DNA from: Micromonospora siamensis
Lineage (GTDB): Bacteria; Actinomycetota; Actinomycetes; Mycobacteriales; Micromonosporaceae
Direction of reading: 5' to 3'
Assembly: GCF_900090305.1 (NCBI RefSeq)
Contig: NZ_LT607751.1
Coordinates: 3,038,001 to 3,102,000, forward strand
Length of the DNA stretch: 64,000 bases
Both the position numbers and the translations under genes were made by a program. The notes beneath the pieces are model-generated. The model was not told the origin of the DNA. It did not search any database and was given only the letters and a program-made list of their open reading frames with translations. Below are positions 16,325 through 27,025 of the stretch, piece by piece (positions within the stretch are counted from its first letter, which is position 1; each line of letters opens with the position of its first letter).

Positions 16325-17848
16325 ATGGAGTCCGACACCCTCTTCTCCCTCGGCGAACCCGCCGGAGCGCAGCGCGCCCCCGCGGACGCCGGTGGTGTCG
16401 CCGACTTCGCCACGGTCGAGGCCGATTCGCCCCTGCCCGTCCGGATGCGTCCCGCCAGCCTCGACGAGCTCGTCGGCCAGGGACACCTGCTCGCACCCGG
16501 GGCGCCGCTACGCCAGCTGGTCGGCGGCGGGGCGCCCATGTCGGTGATCCTCTGGGGGCCGCCCGGCACCGGCAAGACCACCATCGCCCACCTGGTGGCG
16601 CAGGCCACCGATCGCACCTTCGTCGCCATGTCGGCGCTCAACGCCGGGGTCAAGGACGTCCGGGCGGTGATCGAGACCGCCCGCCGGCAGCGCCGCTCCG
16701 GCGGCGCGCAGACCGTCCTGTTCATCGACGAGGTGCACCGGTTCAGCAAGACCCAGCAGGACTCGCTGCTCGCCGCCGTGGAGGACCGGACGGTCACCCT
16801 GCTGGCGGCCACCACCGAGAACCCGTACTTCTCGGTCATCTCCCCGCTGCTGTCCCGGTGCGTGCTGCTCACCCTCCAACCGCTGGACGACGACGCCGTA
16901 CGCGGGCTGCTGCGCCGCGCGGTGGCCGACCGGCGCGGCCTGGGCGGCGCGCTCACCCTGGCCGCCGAGGCCGAGGAGCACCTCGTACGCCTCGCCGGTG
17001 GTGACGTCCGCAAGGCGCTCACCGCGCTGGAGGCGGCCGCCGCCTCCGCCGAGGCGCTCGGTGCCGGCGTGATCGACCTGGCCACCGCCGAGCAGGCGGT
17101 CGACGTCGCCGCGGTGCGCTACGACCGCGACGGCGACGCCCACTACGACGTGACCAGCGCCTTCATCAAGAGCATGCGCGGCTCCGACGTCGACGCGGCG
17201 CTGCACTGGCTGGCCCGGATGCTGGTCGCCGGGGAGGACGCCCGGTTCATCGCCCGTCGACTGGTGATCTTCGCCAGCGAGGACGTCGGGATGGCCGATC
17301 CGACCGCGCTGTCGGTGGCGACCGCCGCCGCGCACGCCGTGGAGTACGTCGGCCTGCCCGAGGTCCAGCTGAACCTCGCCCAGGCGGTGATCCACCTGGC
17401 CACCGCACCGAAGTCCAACTCGGCGACCACGGCGATCGGCGCCGCCATCGCCGACGTACGCGCCGGTCGGGGCGGCCCGGTCCCGCGCGGGCTGCGCGAC
17501 GCGCACTACGCCGGCGCCCGCGGGCTCGGGCACGGCACGGGCTACCGCTACCCGCACGACGACCAGCGCGGGGTGGTCACCCAGCAGTACGCTCCGGACG
17601 ACCTCGTCGGGGCGGACTACTACCGCCCCAGCGGGCACGGCGCCGAACGGTCCGTCGCCGCGCGGTTGCCGGTGCTGCGCCGGATCGTGCGCGGACTGCC
17701 GGCGCCACCGGCCCGGCCGGAACCAGTGGCACCACTCGCACGGCCGGAACCGGCCGCACCGGGGTCCGGCCGGCGCTCGCCGGACGCGGAGAACGCCAGC
17801 TCGGCGGAGGACGGCGGCACGGACGCCGCCAGGGAGGCTCAGCAGTGA
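16325..17848 (+). CDS. rarA: Replication-associated recombination protein A (AAA+ ATPase)
   Basis: This 507-aa AAA+ protein of the RarA/MgsA/WRNIP1 family acts at stalled replication forks with SSB and RecA. Walker A is GPPGTGKT at 78-85 and Walker B is [10 protein letters not shown]. Sensor 1 is [20 protein letters not shown], and the RarA-specific tetramerisation domain follows ([30 protein letters not shown]). The C-terminus carries an extra Pro/Ala-rich tail of about 60 residues. The stop overlaps the next start (GTGA), coupling it to the Pro-rich membrane protein. Confidence 0.94.
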   Translation: MESDTLFSLGEPAGAQRAPADAGGVADFATVEADSPLPVRMRPASLDELVGQGHLLAPGAPLRQLVGGGAPMSVILWGPPGTGKTTIAHLVAQATDRTFVAMSALNAGVKDVRAVIETARRQRRSGGAQTVLFIDEVHRFSKTQQDSLLAAVEDRTVTLLAATTENPYFSVISPLLSRCVLLTLQPLDDDAVRGLLRRAVADRRGLGGALTLAAEAEEHLVRLAGGDVRKALTALEAAAASAEALGAGVIDLATAEQAVDVAAVRYDRDGDAHYDVTSAFIKSMRGSDVDAALHWLARMLVAGEDARFIARRLVIFASEDVGMADPTALSVATAAAHAVEYVGLPEVQLNLAQAVIHLATAPKSNSATTAIGAAIADVRAGRGGPVPRGLRDAHYAGARGLGHGTGYRYPHDDQRGVVTQQYAPDDLVGADYYRPSGHGAERSVAARLPVLRRIVRGLPAPPARPEPVAPLARPEPAAPGSGRRSPDAENASSAEDGGTDAAREAQQ

Positions 17849-20631
17849 ATCCTCGTGGTTCGGAGCGACCGGAGGACGGCCCGGAGGAGCGGCGGGACGC
17901 CCGCGCCAAGGGCCGCCGCTGGGGGCGGGGCCGGTCCGACGCCGAGCCGGAGGCCACCTCGGGCGGCGAGGACTTCGGCTGGATCGACGACCTCCGTACG
18001 GCCAAGCAGGAGCGCTCAGAGCTGGGCCCCGGCGGTGCTCCGGCCGGTGGCCCCGGTCAGGTGCCGTCGCCGGCCGTACCGCCGGTGCGCCCCGCCCCGG
18101 GTATGCCCTCGGCCCGGCCGGCGCCGGGTGGGCCGCCCGCCGCTCGGCCGGTCCCGGGTTCGGGGCCGTCCGGCCCGGGCTCCCCGCCGGCCCAGCCGAC
18201 TCCCGGCTCTGCGCCGTCAGGTCGACCCGGACCAGCCACCCGACCCGGAGCGGCTGTGCCGCCGGCCGCGCGACCCGGGGCGGTGCCTCCGCCGGGCACG
18301 CGACCCGGAGCGGTGCCTCCGCCGGGTGCCGTCCAGCCCGCCGCCGGCCCGCCCGCCGGGCCCTCCCGTGGGTCGGCGCCGCGCCGGGACGCCACGCCCG
18401 CCGGCCACGGCGGCGCACCGGTGCCCTCGCCGGCCCGTCCGGACGACTGGACCGGCCCGCAGCCGCCCCGCCGTGCCGTGGACGCCGCGGCGCAGTCCCG
18501 TCCGCCGCGCCGCGAGCCGACCCAGCCCGGTCGGGTGCCGCCACCGGCCGGCCCGGTCGCCGGCGTCGACGACCCCGCCCGCCGGGCCGGCCGCGCCCGG
18601 CCGCTGAGCCGGCCGCCGGGCGACGGCACCGACCCTGGCCGACGGGACCCGGGGCCGCCCGTCCAGCCACCGACCGACCCCGCTCGGCGAGGTGCCGAAG
18701 GCGGAACGCGTACGCCAACGGGCGCGACGGATCCCGGCCGGCGGGGTGGAGCCCGTCCGCCGGTCGACCCGAGCGCCCCGCAGCAGGGACCGACCGTCCG
18801 GGACGGCGGCGACCGGCAGCCGACCGGTCGGACCGGCGCCGGCGCGCCGGGCGCGCGCGTCGGACGACGGCGGGCCGCCGAGGACGACGCCCCGGTCGTG
18901 CCCCGCTCCGGCAACGCTCCACCCCTGCCGTCCGCGGCGGCCCGGTCCGGGCCCGCGTCCGGCCGCGGTCCGGCCGCCGGGCCGGTGAACCCGCCGACCG
19001 GTGACCGGGCCGCCACCGAGGCGGCCGCCGAGCGCCCGCAGCGCCCGGCGGACTGGCTGCGCCAGGCCGGCCGGACCCCGCACACCGATCCCGCCATGCC
19101 GGCGGCCGGCCGTTCCGGCCCGGCCGCTCCGGCCGGCCCCGGCGCCCGTCGAGGTACGCCGGCCGGCGAGGCGCGGCCGGTCTCCGGCGCGCCGGGCCGC
19201 GCCGAGCCCCCGGGTCAGCCGCCGCGCCCCGGTGAGCCGGTGACCGGCGCCGCGGATCGCTCCGGGCGGGCCCCGGGCCAACGGCCGGTCGCCGGTCGCC
19301 CGCCGGCGCCGGACCGGACGGAGCAGCGCGGAACCGCCCGCTCCGGCGGCGGCACCGGGACGCCGGGAGTGGCCCGGGCCACCGTCGAACCGCCGACCGA
19401 GGCCCCCGCCGCGCCGCGCGGCTCGGCCCGTCCGGCCAGCCCGTCGGCGCCCTGGCCGGTCTACGGCGCGGCCCGTCCCGGCCAGCCACCGGTCGACCCG
19501 CCCCGGGGACCGGCCCGCGCGGGCGCCGACGATCCCGGTGCCGGGCCGATGCCCGGTGACGGCCGGGGCCCGGTGCCCCGACCGGAGGCCGACGCAGACC
19601 GGCGACCGGGCCGCCCCCCGGTGGCCCGCGCCGCCGTGACCGCGCCCTCGGTGGCGGCCAGCGCCACCGCGCGGCCCGCCGGAGCGGCGACCCCGGTGAG
19701 CGGCCCCGGCGCACCGGCCGGTGGTCCGGCCGGCACGGTCACCGGTCCGCACGGACCCGGATCCGCGCCCGGCGCGCCGAACGGACCGGTCGACCCGAAC
19801 GACCGGCAGCCCGCGCGGGCCGGCGTCCCGGTGCCGCGTCCCGCCGAGCCGCCGGCGGTGGCCCGGGCGGCCGTCGCCGTCGGCCCCGTCGACCCGGCCG
19901 ACCCACGACCCGACCCGACCAGCGGCCCGCCGCTGCGACCCGGCGCCGGACCGGACGCCACCGACGCCTCCCCGGCGGGGGGCGCCCGCTCCGAGCTGCG
20001 CCGCCGGATCCGCGAACGCCGGCGCCTGCGGATGGGCATCCTGGCCCTGGTCAGCCTGGTCGTCCTCGGTGCGGTGCCGCTCTACTTCGGCATCCGCACC
20101 CTGGCCCACGACCCGGTCTTCGACTCCCTCGACCAGCTCGGCGTGCCGGACTGGGCGGCGACGAAGACCGTCGACGACGTCAGCGGCAGCCGCTGGTGCC
20201 TGCTCGACTGCCGGCTGCGGGAGCGCACCGTGGAGTCGCAGCGCCCACCGAAGGAGACCGCCCAGGTCTACGAGCGGGCGCTGACCGACGCAGGCTGGCA
20301 GCCGTGGAAGGTCACCCGGTGCCCCGAGCAGCCGGCCAAGGGGCGCTACACCTGCTGGCGCCGCGACGAGCTGACCCTCGACCTGTGGGTACGCCAGCCG
20401 ACCTGCGTACCGCCGCCGGTCAACGGCGAGCCGGCGATCCCGCCGTCGCCCGTGGCGAAGCCCGCTGCGGGCAAGTGCACCGGATCGTTGGTGTCGGTGA
20501 AGGTGCGCAACGCGATCGACGACGAGCGGACCCGGCCACAACCGAGCACCGATCCGTCACTTACCGGTGAGGATCCGTTCCCCACCATCACCGACGATCC
20601 GCTCGGGGAACTGACACCTTCACCGTCCTGA
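17845..20631 (+). CDS. Large Pro-rich single-pass membrane protein of unknown function
   Basis: The 928-aa protein starts at a GTG overlapping the rarA stop. Residues 1-60 are charged ([14 protein letters not shown], then [15 protein letters not shown]). About 60-715 is disordered sequence dominated by Pro, Ala, Gly and Arg with short recurring PxxRP/PGA units. A basic stretch ([12 protein letters not shown]) precedes one membrane helix at about 731-752. An extracytoplasmic domain of about 175 residues follows with six cysteines, in CLLDC, TRCPEQ, YTCW, PTC and GKC. The topology is therefore a long cytoplasmic Pro-rich arm and a small, probably disulfide-bonded outer domain. I recognise no function; a scaffold or envelope sensor is conceivable. 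Confidence 0.78.
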   Translation: MNPRGSERPEDGPEERRDARAKGRRWGRGRSDAEPEATSGGEDFGWIDDLRTAKQERSELGPGGAPAGGPGQVPSPAVPPVRPAPGMPSARPAPGGPPAARPVPGSGPSGPGSPPAQPTPGSAPSGRPGPATRPGAAVPPAARPGAVPPPGTRPGAVPPPGAVQPAAGPPAGPSRGSAPRRDATPAGHGGAPVPSPARPDDWTGPQPPRRAVDAAAQSRPPRREPTQPGRVPPPAGPVAGVDDPARRAGRARPLSRPPGDGTDPGRRDPGPPVQPPTDPARRGAEGGTRTPTGATDPGRRGGARPPVDPSAPQQGPTVRDGGDRQPTGRTGAGAPGARVGRRRAAEDDAPVVPRSGNAPPLPSAAARSGPASGRGPAAGPVNPPTGDRAATEAAAERPQRPADWLRQAGRTPHTDPAMPAAGRSGPAAPAGPGARRGTPAGEARPVSGAPGRAEPPGQPPRPGEPVTGAADRSGRAPGQRPVAGRPPAPDRTEQRGTARSGGGTGTPGVARATVEPPTEAPAAPRGSARPASPSAPWPVYGAARPGQPPVDPPRGPARAGADDPGAGPMPGDGRGPVPRPEADADRRPGRPPVARAAVTAPSVAASATARPAGAATPVSGPGAPAGGPAGTVTGPHGPGSAPGAPNGPVDPNDRQPARAGVPVPRPAEPPAVARAAVAVGPVDPADPRPDPTSGPPLRPGAGPDATDASPAGGARSELRRRIRERRRLRMGILALVSLVVLGAVPLYFGIRTLAHDPVFDSLDQLGVPDWAATKTVDDVSGSRWCLLDCRLRERTVESQRPPKETAQVYERALTDAGWQPWKVTRCPEQPAKGRYTCWRRDELTLDLWVRQPTCVPPPVNGEPAIPPSPVAKPAAGKCTGSLVSVKVRNAIDDERTRPQPSTDPSLTGEDPFPTITDDPLGELTPSPS

Positions 20632-20781
20632 GCCGCTTTTCATCACGGACGGTAGGGTCTGGGGCTGGCGCACCCCGCCACCCGCTCGCGGTCGATCGCG
20701 GGCCGGGCGCCGGCGCGGGTACGACGGTCGCGTGTTCCGAGGACGTCCGGTCCTCAGAACCCTGCTTGAGGAGGACATGGC

Positions 20782-21243
20782 GTGGATGGTGGACAGATCG
20801 CTGCGCTGATCGCGGCCGGCGCGTTCCTGATGCTGGTGCTCGTGCTGGCGGTGCCGATCCTGCGGCTGCGACACACCGTGGACGCGACCACCCGCATGAT
20901 CACCGACCTCAACGAGCGGACCACGCCGCTGCTCGGCGACGTCAACACCACGGTGAAGAACGTCAACGTGGCGCTGGAGCAGGTGCAGACCTCGCTGGAC
21001 GGGGTGAACCTCCAGCTCGCCAAGGTGGACACCATGACCTCCCACGCGCAGAACGTCACCGCCAACGTGGCGAACCTGGCGACGGTGGTCTCCGCCGCCG
21101 CGGCCAACCCGCTGGTGAAGGTGGCCTCGTTCGGCTACGGCGTGCGCAAGGCCGCCGCGGCCCGCCGCAACGCCGAGACCGAGCGTGAGGTGCGCGACAC
21201 CATCAAGCAGCAGCGTCGGGCCGCCAGGCGGGGCAACCGCTGA
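20782..21243 (+). CDS. DUF948-family membrane-anchored coiled-coil protein
   Basis: In this 153-aa protein one N-terminal membrane helix (about 6-27, IAALIAAGAFLMLVLVLAVPIL) is followed by a long amphipathic/coiled-coil region (about 30-90) and a basic tail. This layout matches the DUF948 family, small proteins of unknown role found next to alaS in actinobacteria. The GTG at 20782 follows GAGGAGG. It precedes the next small gene and alaS in the same orientation. A TAGGGT hexamer at 20653-20658 may be a -10 box. Confidence 0.8.
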   Translation: MDGGQIAALIAAGAFLMLVLVLAVPILRLRHTVDATTRMITDLNERTTPLLGDVNTTVKNVNVALEQVQTSLDGVNLQLAKVDTMTSHAQNVTANVANLATVVSAAAANPLVKVASFGYGVRKAAAARRNAETEREVRDTIKQQRRAARRGNR

Positions 21244-21274
21244 CCCGGTCGGCGCGAGCAGGAGGATTGGGAAC

Positions 21275-21580
21275 ATGAGGCGACTGTTCTGGCTGGGCAT
21301 CGGTCTGGCCGTCGGCGTGGTGGTGGTCCGCAAGGCCACCCGCACCGCCCAGGCGTACACGCCGGCCGGCATCGCGAGCGGCCTGTCGGAATCCGCTGGC
21401 GGCCTGATCGAGTCGCTGCGTAGCTTCGTGGAGGACGTCCGGGTCGGGATGGCCGAGCGCGAGCAGGAGATCAACGCCGCGTTCGCCCGTGGCGAGGCGT
21501 TCGACGACAAGTTCGCCGAGCTGCGCGAGGACCCGCGCATCGGCGACCGAGAGATCTTTCCGGAGGAGCACCAGCGATGA
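21275..21580 (+). CDS. Small conserved actinobacterial protein upstream of alaS (DUF6167-like)
   Basis: The 101-aa protein has an N-terminal hydrophobic helix (about 3-19, [18 protein letters not shown]) and a mostly helical, acidic C-terminal half ([15 protein letters not shown]). AGGAGG lies eight bases before the ATG. Its stop overlaps the alaS start (ATGA), so it is translationally coupled to alaS. Conserved position beside alaS is known in actinomycetes; function is not. Confidence 0.75.
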   Translation: MRRLFWLGIGLAVGVVVVRKATRTAQAYTPAGIASGLSESAGGLIESLRSFVEDVRVGMAEREQEINAAFARGEAFDDKFAELREDPRIGDREIFPEEHQR

Positions 21581-24255
21581 AGACGGCGGAGATCAAGCGG
21601 CGGTACCTCGCCCACTTCGAGGCTAACGGCCATGCCGTGGTGCCGTCCGCTCCGCTGCCCGCCATCAGCGACCCGAACCTGCTGTTCGTCAACGCCGGGA
21701 TGGTGCAGTTCGTCCCCTACTTCCTCGGCCAGCAGAAGCCGGCGTACAGCCGCGCGGTGAGCGTCCAGAAGTGCATTCGTACCCCGGACATCGACGAGGT
21801 CGGCAAGACCAGCCGGCACGGCACGTTCTTCCAGATGAACGGCAACTTCTCCTTCGGTGACTACTTCAAGGACCAGGCGATCCCGTTCGCCTGGGACCTG
21901 GTCACCAAGCCGGTCGCCGAGGGTGGCTTCGGGCTGGACGCGGAGCGGATCTGGCCGACCGTCTACCTCGACGACGACGAGGCGTTCGCCATCTGGCGCT
22001 CGGTGGGCGTGCCGGCCGAGCGGATCGTGCGCCGGGGCAAGAAGGACAACTACTGGTCGATGGGCATCCCCGGCCCGGCCGGCCCGTGCTCCGAGCTGTT
22101 CTACGACCGCGGCCCGGAGTACGGCCGCGAGGGCGGTCCGGAGGTCGACGAGGACCGCTACATGGAGTTCTGGAACCTCGTCTTCATGCAGTACGAGATC
22201 GCCGACGTCCGCAGCAAGGAGGAGTTCCGGATCGTCGGCGAGCTGCCGGCCAAGAACATCGACACCGGCATGGGGCTGGAGCGGATGGCCTCCATCCTCC
22301 AGGGCGTCGACAACCTCTACGAGATCGACGAGGTTCGGCCGATCCTGGCGAAGGCCGCCGAGCTGACCGGCAAGCGGTACGGTGCCCACTCCGGCCACGT
22401 GGCCAGCGAGTCGCACCCGGACGACGTCCGGCTGCGGGTGATCGCCGACCACGTGCGTACCGCCCTGATGCTGATCGGCGACGGCGTCACCCCCTCCAAC
22501 GAGGGGCGTGGCTACGTGCTGCGCCGGATCATGCGCCGGGCGATCCGTGCCGTGCGGCTGCTGGGCTGGCAGGACCGGGCGCTGCCCGAGCTGCTGCCGG
22601 TGGCCCGGGACTGCATGTCCCCGTCGTACCCGGAGCTGTCCGCCGAGTTCGACCGGATCTCCCAGTACGCGTACGCCGAGGAGGACGCGTTCCTGGCGAC
22701 GTTGCGCTCCGGGACGACGATCCTGGACACCGCGATCGCCGAGACCAAGTCGGCGGGCAGGCCGGCGCTCTCCGGTGACAAGGCGTTCCAGCTGCACGAC
22801 ACCTACGGCTTTCCGATCGACCTGACCCTGGAGATCGCGGCCGAGCAGGGGCTCCAGGTCGACGCCGAGGGCTTCCGCCGGCTGATGGCCGACCAGCGCA
22901 ATCGGGCCAAGGCCGACGCGCGGGCCCGCAAGACCGGGCACACGGACGTGTCGGCGTACCGGTCGGTGCTCGACGACGGCGGCGAGGTGCTCTTCACCGG
23001 CTACACCGAGCTGAACCGGGAGTCCCGGGTCCGGGCGCTGATGTCCGGCGGCGCGGCGGTCGGCGCGGCGGTCGAGGGGGACACCGTCGAGCTGGTGCTC
23101 GACGTGACCCCGTTCTACGCCGAGGGCGGTGGCCAGCAGCCCGACCAGGGTCTGATCACGGTCGGCGGCGGGCAGGTCGAGGTCTTCGACGTGCAGCAGC
23201 CGGTGCCGGGTCTGATCGTGCACCGGGCGCGGGTGCTGCGCGGCGAGGTGCGCGCCGGGGAGACCGGGTACGCCGAGATCGACGCGTCCCGGCGGCGGGC
23301 CATCTCCCGCTCGCACACCGCCACCCACCTGGTGCACCAGACCATGCGCAACTTCCTCGGCGAGTCGGCGACCCAGGCGGGTTCGCTGAACGCCCCGGGC
23401 CGGCTGCGGTTCGACTTCAACACCCCGACCGGGGTGGCGCCGAGCGTGCTGCACGACGTGGAGCAGCAGGTCAACGAGGTGCTCCTGGCCGACCTGGAGG
23501 TGCACGCCTTCATCACCACCCAGGAGGAGGCCCGCCGGATCGGCGCGATGGCGCTGTTCGGCGAGAAGTACGGTGAGCGGGTCCGGGTCGTCGAGGTCGG
23601 CGACTACGCCCGGGAGCTGTGCGGTGGCACGCACGTGGCCCGGTCGGCCCAGCTCGGCCTGGTGAAGATCCTCTCCGAGGCGTCGGTCGGCTCCGGCGTC
23701 CGGCGGATCGAGGCCCTGGTCGGCATGGACGCGTTCGGCTTCCTGGCCCGCGAGCACCTGCTGGTCTCCCGGCTGGCGGAGCTGTTCCGGGTGCCGGGCG
23801 AGCAGGTCGGCGAGCGGGTGGAGCAGACCGTGACCCAGCTCCGCGACGCCGAGAAGGAACTGGAGAAGCTCCGCGCCCAGCTGGTGCTGGGTGGCGCGGC
23901 GGCGCTGGCGCAGCAGGCGAAGGACGTGCGCGGGGTCGCGTACGTCGGGACCGAGGCGCCGGAGGGCGCGGCCGGCAACGACGTGCGGACCCTGGCCCAG
24001 GAGATCCGCGGCAAGATCGACCCGGCCCGGCCGGCGGTGGTCGCGGTGGCGGCCCGGTCGAACGGCAAGGCGTCCCTGGTGGTGGCCGTGAACGCGGCGG
24101 CCCGCGGTCGTGGCCTCGCCGCGAACGACCTGGTGAAGGCGGCCTTCTCCGGTCGCGGCGGTGGCAGCCCGGACGTCGCCCAGGGTGGCGGCCTGCCCGC
24201 GGCCGAGGCGCCGAACCTGCTGCTCACGGTCGAGAAGGCGATCGCCGACGCGTGA
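21577..24255 (+). CDS. alaS: Alanine-tRNA ligase
   Basis: The 892-aa protein has the full AlaRS layout. The class II catalytic domain comes first, with an early motif [20 protein letters not shown] and later [12 protein letters not shown] and [10 protein letters not shown]. An anticodon/tRNA-recognition domain is next, then the editing domain with zinc-binding HTATHLVH and the distal CGGTH, and the C-Ala domain from about 740 ([12 protein letters not shown]). It charges tRNA-Ala and clears mischarged Ser/Gly. The ATG overlaps the preceding gene's stop. No T-box leader is seen. A hairpin follows at 24272-24300. Confidence 0.97.
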   Translation: MKTAEIKRRYLAHFEANGHAVVPSAPLPAISDPNLLFVNAGMVQFVPYFLGQQKPAYSRAVSVQKCIRTPDIDEVGKTSRHGTFFQMNGNFSFGDYFKDQAIPFAWDLVTKPVAEGGFGLDAERIWPTVYLDDDEAFAIWRSVGVPAERIVRRGKKDNYWSMGIPGPAGPCSELFYDRGPEYGREGGPEVDEDRYMEFWNLVFMQYEIADVRSKEEFRIVGELPAKNIDTGMGLERMASILQGVDNLYEIDEVRPILAKAAELTGKRYGAHSGHVASESHPDDVRLRVIADHVRTALMLIGDGVTPSNEGRGYVLRRIMRRAIRAVRLLGWQDRALPELLPVARDCMSPSYPELSAEFDRISQYAYAEEDAFLATLRSGTTILDTAIAETKSAGRPALSGDKAFQLHDTYGFPIDLTLEIAAEQGLQVDAEGFRRLMADQRNRAKADARARKTGHTDVSAYRSVLDDGGEVLFTGYTELNRESRVRALMSGGAAVGAAVEGDTVELVLDVTPFYAEGGGQQPDQGLITVGGGQVEVFDVQQPVPGLIVHRARVLRGEVRAGETGYAEIDASRRRAISRSHTATHLVHQTMRNFLGESATQAGSLNAPGRLRFDFNTPTGVAPSVLHDVEQQVNEVLLADLEVHAFITTQEEARRIGAMALFGEKYGERVRVVEVGDYARELCGGTHVARSAQLGLVKILSEASVGSGVRRIEALVGMDAFGFLAREHLLVSRLAELFRVPGEQVGERVEQTVTQLRDAEKELEKLRAQLVLGGAAALAQQAKDVRGVAYVGTEAPEGAAGNDVRTLAQEIRGKIDPARPAVVAVAARSNGKASLVVAVNAAARGRGLAANDLVKAAFSGRGGGSPDVAQGGGLPAAEAPNLLLTVEKAIADA

Positions 24256-24271
24256 GAACCTCTCCGATTGC

Positions 24272-24300
24272 CCAGGGCGGACCGACCCGGTCCGCCCTGG
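24272..24300 (+). terminator. Hairpin between alaS and ruvX
   Basis: CCAGGGCGGACC (24272-24283) pairs with GGTCCGCCCTGG (24289-24300) around GACCC, 16 bases after the alaS stop. It may terminate or attenuate transcription into ruvX. Confidence 0.7.
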
Positions 24301-24327
24301 CTCGTCACTGCGGGGGAGTGACCGGTT

Positions 24328-24789
24328 TTGAGTGAGCTCTCCCGAGGTGTCCGGCTCGGCGTGGACGTCGGGCAGGTGCGGGTCGGCGTGGCCCGGTCCG
24401 ACCCGCACGGCGTGCTCGCCACGCCGCTGGTCACCCTCGCCCGTGACCTCACCGCCGCTCCCGAGGCGGTGCCGAGTGACATCGCCGAGCTGGCGGCGCT
24501 GGTCGCCGAGCACGAGGTGGTGGAGGTGGTCCTCGGCCTTCCGGTCAACCTTGCCGGAAAGGACGGGCCCGCCGCCGTACACGTGCGGGCGTACGCCGAC
24601 CGTTTGGCCCATGTAATAGCGCCGGTTCCGGTAACGCTCACCGACGAGAGGATGTCGACGGTGGTCGCCTCTCGTAGGCTTGCCGAGCGCGGCGTCCGAG
24701 GGAAACGCCAGCGCGCGGTGGTCGACCAGGCCGCCGCGGTCGAGATCCTGCAGAGCTGGCTGGAAGCACAGCGGAGGCGGACGCGATGA
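24328..24789 (+). CDS. ruvX: Putative Holliday junction resolvase RuvX/YqgF
   Basis: This 153-aa RNase H-fold nuclease has RLGVDVGQVRVGVARSD at the N-terminus (catalytic Asp in GVDVG). VEVVLGLPVNLAGKDGP is in the middle, and the end has LTDERMSTVVASRRL with VVDQAAAVEILQSWL. Family members process Holliday junctions or pre-16S rRNA 5' ends. A TTG at 24328, preceded by GGGGGAG, is the best start; the nearby GTG is in another frame. Its end overlaps mltG (ATGA). The order alaS-ruvX-mltG-aroE is conserved in actinobacteria. Confidence 0.93.
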   Translation: MSELSRGVRLGVDVGQVRVGVARSDPHGVLATPLVTLARDLTAAPEAVPSDIAELAALVAEHEVVEVVLGLPVNLAGKDGPAAVHVRAYADRLAHVIAPVPVTLTDERMSTVVASRRLAERGVRGKRQRAVVDQAAAVEILQSWLEAQRRRTR

Positions 24790-26024
24790 TCGACGATCTG
24801 GACCTGGGGTTCGACGACGAGCCGGACCGGGGGGAGAAGGGGCGCCACCGCAGGGGCTTCGTCGCGAAACGCAACGGCGGGTCGAGCGGCCGGGGCAAGA
24901 CCTTCTTCGCCCTGTTCATGGCGCTGGTGCTGCTGGGCGGCATCGGTGGCGGCGCATACGTCGGCTTCGACCGGATCCGTAACCACTTCGTCACCCCCGA
25001 CTACACCGGGTCGGGCAGCGGGGAGGCGCAGGTCGAGGTCAAGCGCGGCGACACGGCCACCGACATCGGCGTGAGTCTCTACGACGCGGGCGTGGTGAAG
25101 AGCGTCAAGGCGTTCATCAACGCCGCCGACGAGAACTCCCGCAGCAAGAACATCCAGGTCGGCCGGTACAAGGTCCGCAAGGAGATGAAGGCCAGCGAGG
25201 CGCTGGTGATGCTGCTGGACCCGAAGAACCGGCTGGTCAGCGGGGTCACCATCCCCGAGGGCATGATCACGCTGGCGATCTACGACAAGCTCTCCAAGCA
25301 GACCAAGATCCCGGTCGCCGAGTTCAAGGCGGCGGCGAAGGACCCGGTCGCGCTGGGCGTACCGGCGTCCTGGTTCGTCCGCAAGGACGGCAAGAAGTCG
25401 CCGAAGAGCCTGGAGGGCTTCCTCTTCCCGGCGACGTACGAGCTCCCGCCGAAGGCGACCGCCGAGCAGATCCTGTCGATCATGGTGGAGAAGTTCCTCA
25501 CCGTCACCGAGGAGATGAAGTTCGTCGAGACGGTGCAGGCCGAGCGGGGCGGCATCACCCCGTACGAGGCGCTGATCACGGCCTCCATCGCGCAGGCCGA
25601 GTCGGTCAACCACGTGGACATGCCGAAGGTGGCCCGGGTGCTCTACAACCGGGTCTACACCGACAACTACCACTGCCACTGCCTGGAGATCGACAGCGCG
25701 TTGAACTACTGGCTGCGGTTGCAGGGCAAGGACCCGAAGGACTCCGACGTCCTCAAGCGCAGTGAGCTCCTCGACACCAAGAACCCGTACCGGACGCACG
25801 GGCCGGGCTCGGACGGGCTGCCGATCACCCCGATCAGCAACCCGGGGATCGACGCGCTCAAGGGCGCGATGGACCCGCCGCCGGGTGACTGGGTGTACTT
25901 CATGACCATCGACAAGAAGGGCACGATGGGCTACGGCCGCAACGACGCCGAGTACATCGAGCTGACCCGGAAGATGTGTCAGAACAAGGTGCTCACGGGT
26001 TCCAACTGCGCCCGGTTCCAGTGA
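24786..26024 (+). CDS. mltG: Endolytic murein transglycosylase MltG
   Basis: This 412-aa protein has a charged cytoplasmic N-terminus (1-37), one membrane helix (about 38-60), a LysM-like region (VEVKRGDTATDIGVSLYDAGVV) and the YceG catalytic domain. ASIAQAESVNHVDMPKVARV carries the catalytic-type Glu. The C-terminal signature is the NPYRTHG...LPITPISNPGIDAL region. MltG cuts nascent glycan strands at the membrane and is thought to set their length. It overlaps ruvX upstream and aroE downstream, so the three are probably translated from one message. Confidence 0.95.
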   Translation: MIDDLDLGFDDEPDRGEKGRHRRGFVAKRNGGSSGRGKTFFALFMALVLLGGIGGGAYVGFDRIRNHFVTPDYTGSGSGEAQVEVKRGDTATDIGVSLYDAGVVKSVKAFINAADENSRSKNIQVGRYKVRKEMKASEALVMLLDPKNRLVSGVTIPEGMITLAIYDKLSKQTKIPVAEFKAAAKDPVALGVPASWFVRKDGKKSPKSLEGFLFPATYELPPKATAEQILSIMVEKFLTVTEEMKFVETVQAERGGITPYEALITASIAQAESVNHVDMPKVARVLYNRVYTDNYHCHCLEIDSALNYWLRLQGKDPKDSDVLKRSELLDTKNPYRTHGPGSDGLPITPISNPGIDALKGAMDPPPGDWVYFMTIDKKGTMGYGRNDAEYIELTRKMCQNKVLTGSNCARFQ

Positions 26025-26833
26025 GAGCGGCGGTCGTCGGCAGGCCGATCGCCCACTCGCTCTCCCCGGTGATCCACAACGCCGGGTACGCGGCGGCCGG
26101 GTTGACCGGCTGGTCGTACACCCGTTTCGAGTGCGCGGCCGACGAACTGGCGGCGTTGGTCGCCGGCCTGGGCCCGGAGTGGGCCGGGCTGTCGGTGACC
26201 ATGCCGGGCAAGGAGGCCGCGCTCGCGGTGGCCGACGAGGTCTCGCCGGTCGCCGCCACGGTCGGTGCGGCCAACACGTTGGTACGCCGACCCGACGGCA
26301 CCTGGTACGCCGACAACACCGACGTGGCCGGCATGGTGGAGGTGCTCACCGCCGCCGGGGTGGTCCGGGGCGCCACGGTGACCGTGCTGGGCGCCGGGGG
26401 CACCGCCCGGGCGGCGCTGGCGGCGGCGGCCCGGCTCGGCGCGACCGGGGTGACCTTGGTGGCCCGCCGTCCCGAGGCGGTGGCCGAGCTGGCACCGGTG
26501 GCCGCCGCCCTCGGCGTCGCGCTGACCGGTGCGCCCTGGTCGGCGGCCCCGACCCGGGTCGAAGCGGACGTGGTGGTCTCCACCGTCCCCCGGGGGGTGG
26601 CCGACCCGCTGGTCGCCGGGCTGCGTTGGCGGCCCGGCACGGTCTGCTTCGACGCGCTGTACGACCCGTGGCCCACCCCGCTGGCCGCGTCCGCCGCCGC
26701 GGCCGGCTGCCCGGTTGTGTCCGGCCTCGACCTGCTGCTGGCCCAGGCGGTCGGCCAGTTCGAGCAGTTCACCGGCGTGCCGGCGCCCCGGGCCGCGATG
26801 GCGGCCGCCCTGGCCGCCGCCCGCCGACCCTGA
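26021..26833 (+). CDS. aroE: Shikimate dehydrogenase
   Basis: This 270-aa enzyme reduces 3-dehydroshikimate to shikimate with NADPH. Seen are the substrate-binding motif PIAHSLSPVIHN at the N-terminus, MPGKEAAL with the catalytic-type Lys, ADNTDVAGM, and the nucleotide-binding GAGGTARAA. The GTG at 26021 overlaps the mltG stop. In many actinobacteria aroC follows directly; here the next aro gene is 13.7 kb away, beyond a polysaccharide locus. Confidence 0.94.
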   Translation: MRAAVVGRPIAHSLSPVIHNAGYAAAGLTGWSYTRFECAADELAALVAGLGPEWAGLSVTMPGKEAALAVADEVSPVAATVGAANTLVRRPDGTWYADNTDVAGMVEVLTAAGVVRGATVTVLGAGGTARAALAAAARLGATGVTLVARRPEAVAELAPVAAALGVALTGAPWSAAPTRVEADVVVSTVPRGVADPLVAGLRWRPGTVCFDALYDPWPTPLAASAAAAGCPVVSGLDLLLAQAVGQFEQFTGVPAPRAAMAAALAAARRP

Positions 26834-26903
26834 GCTGGTGGGCTGCCGGAGCGGGTGTCGCATGGGGACGGTGGCGTCCGGTAATCGGGCGTTCGCCCCC
26901 GGT

Positions 26904-26926
26904 TTTCTTAGCCTTCGCTTAAGAAA
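26904..26926. promoter_or_regulatory. A/T-rich dyad upstream of the polysaccharide locus
   Basis: TTTCTTA (26904-26910) and TAAGAAA (26920-26926) are inverted around GCCTTCGCT, the inner AGC/GCT extending the symmetry apart from one extra T. It is unusually A/T-rich for this region and lies upstream of the GH26 gene. A regulator site is a reasonable guess; the protein is unknown. Confidence 0.45.
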
Positions 26927-26948
26927 CGTTGACGTCCGGCTGTCAGGT

Positions 26949-26978
26949 TGGTCGCGTACCGTGACCGGCCGATAGGCT
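26949..26978 (+). promoter_or_regulatory. Candidate promoter of the GH26 gene
   Basis: TTGGTC (26949-26954) and TAGGCT (26973-26978) are 18 bp apart, 47 bases before the TTG start. The -10 matches the TAGGCT form seen elsewhere in the window. Confidence 0.45.
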
Positions 26979-27025
26979 CCGGCACGGCTCCACCCCGCCG
27001 CCTCAGTAGACCCAGGGGGTCCTCC

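Noticed and set aside
16508..19714. A 1068-codon open frame antisense to rarA and the Pro-rich gene
   Set aside because: It is Arg/Gly/Pro-rich antisense translation spanning two well-supported genes.
20620..24612. A 1330-codon open frame antisense to alaS and neighbours
   Set aside because: It follows codon positions of alaS on the other strand, a usual artefact at this GC content. The His/Gly/Val/Arg-rich translation has no domain, and alaS is certain.
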